From NCBI GenBank assembly GCA_902582605.1, contig CACHSP010000006.1:1-52806 (forward strand): 52,806 nt of DNA. The letters are read 5' to 3'. The stretch comes from an uncultured Pelagibacteraceae bacterium (lineage in GTDB: Bacteria; Pseudomonadota; Alphaproteobacteria; Pelagibacterales; Pelagibacteraceae). Positions 45,656-52,806 of this stretch are shown here, piece after piece. Position 1 is the first letter of the stretch; each line of letters begins with the position of its first letter. Below the pieces are notes generated by a model, which saw nothing but the letters and a program-made list of their open reading frames with translations, did not search any database and was not told the origin of the DNA. The position numbers and the translations under genes were made by a program.

Positions 45656-46737
45656 TTTTTTTCAATATAAATCGAAGAGCTTGGAAATGCGAAAGAAGCC
45701 TTATTGTTTTCAACAATTTGTTTTATTGCAATTGCAAGTTTTTCTTTTACTGAAAGCCACTCGTTCCAACTATCCGATTTTGTGAAACAACGCACATACA
45801 TGTCTATAGAACTATCTGAAAACTTATCGACCCTAACTGCAATTCCTATGTTAGTGTCAAAATCATCACTTTTTTTTATGTGATCTTCAATTTGATCTCT
45901 AATATTTTTTAATTGATCAACCGAAGTGTCATATTGAAGAGTAATAATCCAACTAATTAACCAGTTTGAAGTTTCACTCACATTTACTACAGCATTTTCT
46001 GCAAATTGAAAATTTGGAATTATTGCCAATGATTTATCGAATTTTCTGATTGTTGTTGATCGAAAACCAATTTTTTCAACAATACCCTCTATTATTCCAT
46101 CAACAGAAATCCAATCACCGATTTTAAATCGTTTTTCAACTAATACCAAAATCCCAGAAATTAAATTTTTAAACAAATCTTGAGCGCCCAATGCAACTGC
46201 TACTCCAAACAAACCTAAACCAGCAATAATTGGTCCAATCTTTATTCCCCATAATTCTAAGACTGCTGCAAGTCCTAAAATGAATATTAATACCTTTAAA
46301 GATTTAATAATCCATCCAATGAGTTCTCTAGTTAATAATTTATCAAGACCGCTTAAGATATATGAAACTGGTTCTATAATTTGATGAATAACCCAAAATA
46401 TTAATATGGTTATTAGAGTTCTATTTATAGTATCGACAATTTCTCTACCTTCCATAGAAAATGTCATGTAATAACTTGCTATAAAAAAACCTAAAACAAT
46501 TGGTAAAAATCTTGCAGGACCAATTAAAGATTTTACGAAAGTATCATCTAATTTATTTGTTGTTCTTTTTGAGATAATTTCTAACTTTTTTATTACAAGT
46601 TTACTAATTAGACCTCTGAAGATTAAAAAAATTAAAAAAATTCCTAAACCAATTAATATTTGCAAGATATCAACACCTAAAATACCTTTGCTCCATACAG
46701 ATAAAAATATCTCAGAAAAATTATTAAACAATTCCAT
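45652..46737 (-). CDS. MscS-family mechanosensitive ion channel
   Basis: A 361-residue channel with four or five N-terminal helices, then the pore helix region IIAGLGLFGVAVALGAQDLFKNLISGI and the soluble beta domain (RFKIGDWISVDGIIEGIVEKIGFRSTTIR). It would release solutes on hypoosmotic shock. It lies between hemD and yggT. Confidence 0.93.
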   Translation of the reverse strand: MELFNNFSEIFLSVWSKGILGVDILQILIGLGIFLIFLIFRGLISKLVIKKLEIISKRTTNKLDDTFVKSLIGPARFLPIVLGFFIASYYMTFSMEGREIVDTINRTLITILIFWVIHQIIEPVSYILSGLDKLLTRELIGWIIKSLKVLIFILGLAAVLELWGIKIGPIIAGLGLFGVAVALGAQDLFKNLISGILVLVEKRFKIGDWISVDGIIEGIVEKIGFRSTTIRKFDKSLAIIPNFQFAENAVVNVSETSNWLISWIITLQYDTSVDQLKNIRDQIEDHIKKSDDFDTNIGIAVRVDKFSDSSIDMYVRCFTKSDSWNEWLSVKEKLAIAIKQIVENNKASFAFPSSSIYIEKK

Positions 46738-46739
46738 AA

Positions 46740-47438
46740 TTAAATTTTATATAACAAAAACTCTTCTTCTCCAGGATTAAAAAGAAATATTTTTTTCCAT
46801 TTAATTTCATTCAATATAGATGAAGTTTTCTCCCCAATACACGATAAATTAGTATTCATCCATAAGCTTTCAAATTGATGATTTTTGACAAAACTCAAAA
46901 AACTTTGAGCACTATTCTGTGAATAAATATAAACCATATCAGGCATGTTCAATTTTAAATCTTTTACAAAACTTTCATTGAATTTTTGATTATGTTTTAC
47001 TCGATAATTAATCACTCTTTTTATTCCATAGCCCTCTTCCATGAGTTGTTGATCTAAATCAACAGATATAATTTCACCGCTGACATAAAGTAACTTTTTA
47101 CTTTTTGTCTCGTAAGTTTGTAAAATTAACTCTTTTAAGTTAGAAACATTGCCCTCTGCAGCTACTGTGTTTTGAAATCCTGATGATCTAGCCTTTTTTT
47201 CTGTTAAATTACCAACACAAAAACATTTGATATTTTTGTCTATGTTATTTTGATCTAAATATTTCACTGCATTAGCGCTGGTAAAAATAATTCCTCCATA
47301 TTCAGAAAATTTGATTTCCTCATAATTAACCTTTTCAATATTAATCAGTGGGATGTGCGAAACTTGATGACCTAATGATTTAAACTTTAAAATCATTTCT
47401 GAACAATCTTCCAGTGGTCTTGTTAATAAAATATGCAT
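46740..47438 (-). CDS. hemD: Uroporphyrinogen-III synthase
   Basis: HemD, 232 residues, cyclises hydroxymethylbilane with ring-D inversion. It opens LLTRPLEDCSEM with GGIIFTSANAVKYL in the middle and MVYIYSQNSAQSFLSF near the second lobe, as the weakly conserved family has. It follows hemC by one base, which supports the call. Confidence 0.88.
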   Translation of the reverse strand: MHILLTRPLEDCSEMILKFKSLGHQVSHIPLINIEKVNYEEIKFSEYGGIIFTSANAVKYLDQNNIDKNIKCFCVGNLTEKKARSSGFQNTVAAEGNVSNLKELILQTYETKSKKLLYVSGEIISVDLDQQLMEEGYGIKRVINYRVKHNQKFNESFVKDLKLNMPDMVYIYSQNSAQSFLSFVKNHQFESLWMNTNLSCIGEKTSSILNEIKWKKIFLFNPGEEEFLLYKI

Positions 47439-47439
47439 A

Positions 47440-48357
47440 TTATTTTTTGTAAGAATTATTTGATTGCATTTTTAAATTCTGCCCAATTTGTTTACCTAAC
47501 TCTTTAAATTTATCAATCTGGCCAGATTTCTTTTCATAAAATCTTTGAGAGCCATCTATTGAAAAAAGTTCTGCCTCAACTACAATTGTATCACTTTCTA
47601 CTTTTGAATAAACGCCTATTGCTGTTTCACAATCTCCCTCTAAAACTTTAAGAACATTTCTCTCAGCATGAGCTCTTTTATGGGTTTCTTCATGATTTAC
47701 TTTTTTTAAAATTGAAATAATTTCTTTATCTGCTTCACGACATTGGAGTGCAATTATTCCTTGTCCAGCACTTGGTATAATTTCTTGTGCTGAGAAAATT
47801 TCAGCTATTTCATTTTCAAGATTTAAATTTTTAATCCCTGCATAAGACAAAATTATTGCATCATAATTTCCATCTTTTAATTTTTTAATTCTAGTATCCA
47901 CATTACCTCTAATTATTTTGCATGTTAGATCAGATCTTAATTTTTTAATTTGAAATTCCCTTCTAAATGAAGACGTTCCTATAATTGATTTCAGCTTAAG
48001 ATCATTTAATTTTTTCTTATCATTGGTTATCAAAATTTCTCTTGGATCATTTCTCTCTAAAAAACAGTCTGTTTTAAGTCCGCTAGTTTCTGTTGCTGGC
48101 ATATCTTTTAATGCATGTACTGCAATGTCGATACTTTTATTCTCTAACTCTTTTTCAATTTCAGTTGAAAACAATCCTTTGCCACCTATATCAGACAACC
48201 TAGTATCTTTAACTTGATCACCTTTTGTTGAAATAGATTTAATTTCAATATCATTTGTATCTAAAGTAGTTTTTTTAATAATTTGTTCTTTTGCTTTTTG
48301 AGCATACAACAATGCTAATTTACTACCTCTTGAACCTATGATAATTTTTTTAGTCAT
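47440..48357 (-). CDS. hemC: Porphobilinogen deaminase
   Basis: HemC, 305 residues, assembles hydroxymethylbilane. IGSRGSKLALLYAQK at the start, LSDIGGKGLFSTEIE, DIAVHALKDMPA with the catalytic Asp, RGNVDTRIKKL, and EGDCETAIGVYS with the cysteine binding the dipyrromethane cofactor. First gene of the hemC-hemD-mscS-yggT-folD run, divergent from tsaD with a 56-base gap. Confidence 0.96.
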   Translation of the reverse strand: MTKKIIIGSRGSKLALLYAQKAKEQIIKKTTLDTNDIEIKSISTKGDQVKDTRLSDIGGKGLFSTEIEKELENKSIDIAVHALKDMPATETSGLKTDCFLERNDPREILITNDKKKLNDLKLKSIIGTSSFRREFQIKKLRSDLTCKIIRGNVDTRIKKLKDGNYDAIILSYAGIKNLNLENEIAEIFSAQEIIPSAGQGIIALQCREADKEIISILKKVNHEETHKRAHAERNVLKVLEGDCETAIGVYSKVESDTIVVEAELFSIDGSQRFYEKKSGQIDKFKELGKQIGQNLKMQSNNSYKK

Positions 48358-48413
48358 AAATAAATTTATTTCTTTCTTGTATTGGAAATGTACAATTATT
48401 AAAAACTATTTGT

Positions 48414-49487
48414 ATGATTAAAAAACCCTTAATTCTTGGAATTGAAACTAGTTGTGATGAAACAGCTGCCTCAGTTATAACTGAGAATGACCAAGGGAAA
48501 CCCATAATTTTATCAAACATTGTTTCTAGCCAAACTGATGTCCACAAAGAATTTGGAGGTGTAGTTCCAGAGTTAGCGGCCAGATCACATATCGAAAAAA
48601 TAGATTTAATTGTCAAGAAAGCTTTGGATGATAGTGGAATAAAAATCAAAGATATTGATGCAGTAGCTTCGACTGCAGGTCCTGGTCTAATAGTTTGTTT
48701 GTCAGTGGGCTTAAGCTTTGGTAAAGCTTTTGCCTCTTCAATAAATAAGCCCTTTATAGCTGTAAATCATTTAGAAGGACATGCATTGAGTCCAAAATTA
48801 GTTTCAAACTTAAATTATCCTTACCTCCTGCTATTAATTTCGGGTGGTCATTCACAATATTTAAATGTTCAAGGTCTTGGAAAATATAAAAGACTAGGAA
48901 CAACTATTGACGATGCGCTAGGTGAAGCTTTCGACAAAACTGCAAAACTTTTAGGAATAGAATTTCCTGGAGGACCCCAAATCGAGCTTTGGGCAGAAAA
49001 AGGTGATCCAAATTCTTATGATCTACCAAAACCTATTATTAATAAGGGTGGTTGTAATTTGTCATTCGCTGGTCTTAAAACTGCAATCCTGAAGATAAGT
49101 AAAACCATTAAAACAGAGCAAGAAAAATTTAATTTGGCAGCTTCTTTTCAAAAAACAATTGAAGAAATATTGAAAAAAAAAACCAAAATTGCTTTTAATG
49201 AATTTGAAAAACAAAATGATATGCAAGGTAAAATTTTTGTTATTGCGGGTGGTGTAGCAGCAAATAAAAAAATAAGATCTATGTTGATAAACTTGTGTAA
49301 AGAAAATAATTATCAAAGTGTTTTTCCACCAATTGAAATATGTGGGGACAATGCTGCAATGATAGCAATGGTAGGTTTGGAAAAATATAAATTAAAACTA
49401 TTTAATAAACTAGATCATCCAGCAAAACCAAGATGGCCCTTAGATGAAAGGGCATTATTTTTAAAAGGTGCTGGGGTTAAACTTTAA
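48414..49487 (+). CDS. tsaD: tRNA N6-adenosine threonylcarbamoyltransferase
   Basis: TsaD transfers threonylcarbamoyl to A37 of ANN-decoding tRNAs. Features are LGIETSCDETAASV, FGGVVPELAARSHIE, the metal-binding NHLEGHALSPK, LISGGHSQYL and DDALGEAFDKTAKLLG; GDNAAMIA lies near the C-terminus. 357 residues is normal. The stop overlaps the EVE gene by one base. Confidence 0.97.
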   Translation: MIKKPLILGIETSCDETAASVITENDQGKPIILSNIVSSQTDVHKEFGGVVPELAARSHIEKIDLIVKKALDDSGIKIKDIDAVASTAGPGLIVCLSVGLSFGKAFASSINKPFIAVNHLEGHALSPKLVSNLNYPYLLLLISGGHSQYLNVQGLGKYKRLGTTIDDALGEAFDKTAKLLGIEFPGGPQIELWAEKGDPNSYDLPKPIINKGGCNLSFAGLKTAILKISKTIKTEQEKFNLAASFQKTIEEILKKKTKIAFNEFEKQNDMQGKIFVIAGGVAANKKIRSMLINLCKENNYQSVFPPIEICGDNAAMIAMVGLEKYKLKLFNKLDHPAKPRWPLDERALFLKGAGVKL

Positions 49488-49900
49488 TGCAATATTGGTT
49501 GCTTAAGTCAGAACCTGACGTTTGGTCAATTGATCAACAAAAAAAAGCTGGTATTAAAGGTGCTCCTTGGGATGGAGTAAGAAATTATCAAGCTGCCAAA
49601 AATTTAAAATCAATGAGAGAAGGAGATCAATGTTTTTTCTATCATTCGAACATAGGAAAGGAAATTGTTGGTATTGTTGAAGTTATCAAGGAAGCATATT
49701 TAGACAAGACAGATAAATCTGGTCGATTTGTTGCTGTTACAGTAAAATTTCTAAAAAAATTAAATAGGCCTATAAGTCTTGAGGATATTAAGAAAAACAA
49801 GCAATTAAGCCATTTATCACTTATTAAACAAAGCAGACTATCAGTAATGCCAATAGACTCTAAAAGCTGGAAAATTTTAAATAACATGGGTAAGATTTAA
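49487..49900 (+). CDS. EVE domain protein
   Basis: A 137-residue EVE-domain protein, PUA-like fold (thymocyte nuclear protein 1 type). It starts [17 protein letters not shown], with [26 protein letters not shown] and the C-terminal [18 protein letters not shown]. Such proteins bind modified bases in RNA or DNA, fitting its place beside the tRNA modifier tsaD. It is coupled to tsaD by TAATG. Confidence 0.93.
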   Translation: MQYWLLKSEPDVWSIDQQKKAGIKGAPWDGVRNYQAAKNLKSMREGDQCFFYHSNIGKEIVGIVEVIKEAYLDKTDKSGRFVAVTVKFLKKLNRPISLEDIKKNKQLSHLSLIKQSRLSVMPIDSKSWKILNNMGKI

Positions 49901-49911
49901 AAATAATATTT

Positions 49912-51990
49912 ATGCCTAAAAAAAAGAAAAAATCTAAATCAAGAAAAAAAACCTCAAAAAGAAAGAGCGTTAAGAAAAGAAAAAAAATTCTAAAAAGAAA
50001 AAAAAAGATTAGAAGTAAGAATAAAAAAGTTAAGATTAGTAACGAGGGCTCAACACAAGAACTAGTTTTTAAACCAAAACCAGAGTGGGTGAAAAGTGGT
50101 TTAGTTAATAAATCTCAATATCAGAATAAATATACTGACTCTATTAAGAACAATAATGCTTTTTGGAAAAAAGAGGGAAAAAGAATTACATGGATAAAAC
50201 CATACAAAAAAATTAAAGATGTAAAGTATAGTAAAGATGAAGTTAAAATAAAATGGTTTGAAGATGGAACTTTAAATGCCTCTGCTAATTGTATTGATCG
50301 ACATTTAAAAGATAAAAAAGATAAAACAGCCATTATTTGGGTAGGCGATGATCCTAAGGATACTCAAAAAATTTCTTATAAACAACTTCATCAAAAAGTT
50401 TCAAAAGCAGCTAATGGTCTAAAAAAATTAGGGATACAAAAAGGAGACAGAGTAACAATATATTTAACGATGATACCCGAGCTGGCTGTTTTAATGTTAG
50501 CTTGTGCAAGAATAGGAGCTATTCATTCTATAATATTTGGAGGGTTTTCAGCAGAGTCTATTTCTGGAAGAGTAAATGATTGTAAATCAGAATACATTAT
50601 AACAGCTGATGAGGGTGTTAGAGGTGGAAAAACAATTCCATTAAAAGCAACAACCGATGAAGCGCTAAGTAATTGTCCTGATGTTAAAAAATGTATTGTT
50701 GTCAAAAGAACAGGAAACTATGTTTATTGGGATGATGACAGAGATGTTTGGTATCATAATCTAATTAAAGATGTCCCAAGTCATTGTGAACCTGAGGAAA
50801 TGAATGCAGAAGATCCTTTGTTTATTCTTTATACATCTGGATCTACAGGTAAACCGAAAGGTGTACTACATACAACTGGCGGGTACATGGTTTATGCTTC
50901 AATGACTCACCAATACATATTTAACTATAAACCTAAAGATATTTATTGGTGTACTGCAGATATAGGTTGGGTAACAGGTCATAGTTATATTATTTATGGA
51001 CCCTTATCCAATGGAGCTACTACAATAATGTTTGAGGGAGTACCAAATTATCCAGACAGCTCAAGATGGTGGCAGATTGTTGATAAATATAAAGTTAATA
51101 CTTTTTATACTGCTCCAACAGCTATCAGAGCCCTAATGCGAGAGGGTGATGATCCAGTAAATAAAACATCTCGAAAATCTTTAAAATTATTGGGTACAGT
51201 CGGAGAGCCTATAAATCCAGAGGCTTGGATGTGGTATTACAAAACAGTTGGAAACTCAAAGTGTCCAATCGTAGATACCTGGTGGCAAACAGAGACAGGC
51301 GGAATTTTAATTGCGCCTCAAACAGGAGCTATACCTTTAAAACCTGGATCAGCAACAAAACCTTTTTATGGAATTAAACCTGTTCTTGTTGATAAGGATG
51401 GAAAAGAAATTAAAGGTGCAGGAGAAGGGAGACTTTGTATAGCTCAGTCTTGGCCAGGCCAAATGCGAACTGTTTATGGCGATCATCAAAGATTTATTGA
51501 TACTTACTTTTCTCAATTTGATGGAAAATATTTTACTGGGGATGGGTGCAGACGAGACAAGGATGGATATTACTGGATCACTGGACGAGTAGATGATGTA
51601 ATTATTGTATCAGGACACAACTTGGGTACTGCTGAAATTGAAAGTGCTTTTGTTGCTCATCCTAAAGTTGCTGAAGCTGCTGTAGTTGGTTATCCACATG
51701 ACATTAAAGGAAATGGACTATATTGTTACGTAACTCTTAATGCAGGTGAAACTGAGACAGGAGATCTTGAAAGAGAACTAAAATTATGGGTTAGAAAACA
51801 AATAGGTCCATTAGCAACTCCTGACTTGATTCACTTTACTCCAGGGCTTCCAAAAACAAGATCTGGAAAAATAATGAGAAGAATTCTTAGAAAGATTGCA
51901 GCAAATGAACATGGTCAATTAGGTGATACTACTACTTTAGCTGATCCAAGTGTTGTTGATAGTTTAGTTGACAATAGAAAAAATACTTAG
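49912..51990 (+). CDS. acs: Acetyl-CoA synthetase with Lys/Arg-rich N-terminal extension
   Basis: AMP-forming acetyl-CoA synthetase, 692 residues. The core carries [19 protein letters not shown] (P-loop), [38 protein letters not shown], and [12 protein letters not shown] with the lysine that is acetylated in regulated homologues. Ahead of the family N-terminus lie about 41 residues of which 27 are Lys or Arg. No obvious Shine-Dalgarno decides between the ATG and a later GTG near residue 61. Its stop overlaps the convergent gene by four bases. A DUF4212 symporter gene follows, indicating acetate or carboxylate use. Confidence 0.95.
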   Translation: MPKKKKKSKSRKKTSKRKSVKKRKKILKRKKKIRSKNKKVKISNEGSTQELVFKPKPEWVKSGLVNKSQYQNKYTDSIKNNNAFWKKEGKRITWIKPYKKIKDVKYSKDEVKIKWFEDGTLNASANCIDRHLKDKKDKTAIIWVGDDPKDTQKISYKQLHQKVSKAANGLKKLGIQKGDRVTIYLTMIPELAVLMLACARIGAIHSIIFGGFSAESISGRVNDCKSEYIITADEGVRGGKTIPLKATTDEALSNCPDVKKCIVVKRTGNYVYWDDDRDVWYHNLIKDVPSHCEPEEMNAEDPLFILYTSGSTGKPKGVLHTTGGYMVYASMTHQYIFNYKPKDIYWCTADIGWVTGHSYIIYGPLSNGATTIMFEGVPNYPDSSRWWQIVDKYKVNTFYTAPTAIRALMREGDDPVNKTSRKSLKLLGTVGEPINPEAWMWYYKTVGNSKCPIVDTWWQTETGGILIAPQTGAIPLKPGSATKPFYGIKPVLVDKDGKEIKGAGEGRLCIAQSWPGQMRTVYGDHQRFIDTYFSQFDGKYFTGDGCRRDKDGYYWITGRVDDVIIVSGHNLGTAEIESAFVAHPKVAEAAVVGYPHDIKGNGLYCYVTLNAGETETGDLERELKLWVRKQIGPLATPDLIHFTPGLPKTRSGKIMRRILRKIAANEHGQLGDTTTLADPSVVDSLVDNRKNT

Positions 51991-52610
51991 AAACCTAATC
52001 TTTCTTGAAATTCTTTCTTAACGACGTCCCATTTGAGAATGACTGAATTCAAAACTATTTTACGATCTAAAGTTTTTAGCTCCTCAGCGATTGGGGCCCA
52101 CTTATATAAAGATAATGCACTAGGATTAAAAGGGAGATCACTATGATAAGTATCCCAATTCATTTTCTCAAATCTTTCATCAAAATTTTTTTTGGTGTTT
52201 TCGATAATATCTAAAGGCATTTTGTTTGAAATTTCATCGTCTAGAATTTTAAAAAAAATTTCTTTAGCCATATTGGTATCTTCATAGTTTGTAGTTGCTT
52301 TTAAATAAGAGAAGGTAAAAAACGTAAGATCTTGCAAAGCCACAGCATAGATATTCCACTTAGCTAAATTAACTGACTTCATAAATTCATCATTTTCAAA
52401 ATGAAGAACATACCTAGTGCCCATCCTGGTCTTTAAATAACCATACAAAGTAACTTGTGACACCCAAGCTGATTTTGTTTGAATAAAATCCTCTAATTCA
52501 TCTAATGACTTTATTTTTTTTTTAGGGATAAATGCTTTAAAAAGTGCAAATAGATAGATCTTGAAGTCCCTCAAGGTAAGATCTTTCCAGGTAAGTTTAT
52601 ATTTTCCCAT
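51987..52610 (-). CDS. Conserved hypothetical protein
   Basis: A 207-residue cytosolic protein with no recognised domain. It is rich in aromatic residues, with [12 protein letters not shown] in the middle and KWAPIAEEL near the C-terminus. There is no signal peptide or clear membrane helix. It is convergent with acs and divergent from the symporter gene, which share a region with direct repeats. Confidence 0.75.
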   Translation of the reverse strand: MGKYKLTWKDLTLRDFKIYLFALFKAFIPKKKIKSLDELEDFIQTKSAWVSQVTLYGYLKTRMGTRYVLHFENDEFMKSVNLAKWNIYAVALQDLTFFTFSYLKATTNYEDTNMAKEIFFKILDDEISNKMPLDIIENTKKNFDERFEKMNWDTYHSDLPFNPSALSLYKWAPIAEELKTLDRKIVLNSVILKWDVVKKEFQERLGF

Positions 52611-52735
52611 AAAATAAGCTATTTTTGATAGTTATAACCCATAAATCGGACTAATTTGAGCAATTTTAACACTTTAAATCTCTTCGATAATGGTTATGGT
52701 TTTTGCCAGTTATAACTAAAAAGAGAGAGGTATAA
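52611..52735. promoter_or_regulatory. Divergent regulatory region with paired AGTTATAAC sites
   Basis: Two near-identical sites, TTTTGnnAGTTATAAC at 52625-52638 and at 52702-52716, flank the promoter region of the symporter gene, about 78 bases apart; the second extends to the palindrome AGTTATAACT (52708-52717). They could bind a dimeric regulator of carboxylate uptake. A GAGAGG ribosome site lies at about 52724-52730. Confidence 0.45.
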
Positions 52736-52806
52736 ATGTCAAAACAAGAACAACACTGGGAAAAATCCAGAGGTTTGCTATTCATGACACTAGCAATCTG
52801 GTTTGT
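52736..52806 (+). CDS. DUF4212 solute symporter small subunit (3' end outside window)
   Basis: Only 23 codons are visible: MSKQEQHWEKSRGLLFMTLAIW and onward. The Trp-Lys-x-Arg pattern before the first helix matches DUF4212, the small subunit encoded next to ActP/SSS-type sodium symporters, commonly near acs. A strong GAGAGG Shine-Dalgarno sits five bases before the ATG. Confidence 0.7.
   Translation, partial: MSKQEQHWEKSRGLLFMTLAIWF

Overview
The window is a very AT-rich, densely packed stretch of an alphaproteobacterial chromosome that looks like SAR11 (Pelagibacterales). The grounds are the AT bias, intergenic gaps of 0-20 bases, many TAATG and ATGA gene overlaps, and a marine oligotroph gene set: DMSP demethiolation genes, TRAP transport, photolyase-like flavoproteins, and alphaproteobacterial families such as DUF2794 and IalB. 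I see no phage, insertion sequence, CRISPR array, rRNA or tRNA.

Left edge (1-6.9 kb): a 5'-truncated dmdC-type acyl-CoA dehydrogenase is followed by a dmdB-type CoA ligase that breaks off after about 160 codons. It meets, tail to tail, a leuD that also breaks off, after about 92 codons; both breaks fall at one GATC at 1910-1913. This is either a real deletion or rearrangement, or a chimeric join. Beyond it, on the minus strand, runs ffh-rpsP-trmD-rplS-leuC-leuD, preceded by a compact structured-RNA candidate (6765-6860). dapF and ftsY diverge from it.

Central block (8.6-26.3 kb, minus strand): about twenty co-oriented genes. Transcription begins with cytochrome c maturation (ccmC-D-E-F-G-H), then a PagL-like lipid A deacylase, then a 2-hydroxy-acid module: two tandem FMN hydroxy-acid oxidases, a PLP aminotransferase, a GlcD/Dld-type FAD oxidase and a D-2-hydroxyacid dehydrogenase. 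A TRAP transporter (dctP-dctQ-dctM), an amidase, an unlisted 58-residue membrane protein, an EamA permease, an alpha/beta hydrolase and a secreted orphan follow. A GC-rich hairpin with a T tract lies between dctP and dctQ. My inference is a system that imports a 2-hydroxy acid (or an amide of one) and oxidises both stereoisomers to the keto acid.

Right block (26.3-52.8 kb): hspQ, yciB, DUF2794, a Bax-inhibitor-1 protein, an aldo/keto reductase, an IalB-like protein, argG and psiE. Next comes a flavoprotein neighbourhood: a photolyase-like FAD protein without the N-terminal antenna domain, an FeS-BCP-type photolyase/cryptochrome with a reduced cysteine set, a 42-residue DUF2256 zinc-ribbon gene, and an SDR lacking its catalytic tyrosine. 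These are followed by a PQQ-type sugar dehydrogenase, a YbbA/YbbP-like ABC exporter whose start codon overlaps that of divergent tesA, and an MBL-fold hydrolase. Then come hemC-hemD-mscS-yggT-folD and tsaD-EVE-acs, and the window ends in the first codons of a DUF4212 symporter subunit, the usual acs-linked carboxylate uptake partner.

Most assignments rest on recognisable family motifs read from the translations. No database search was run.
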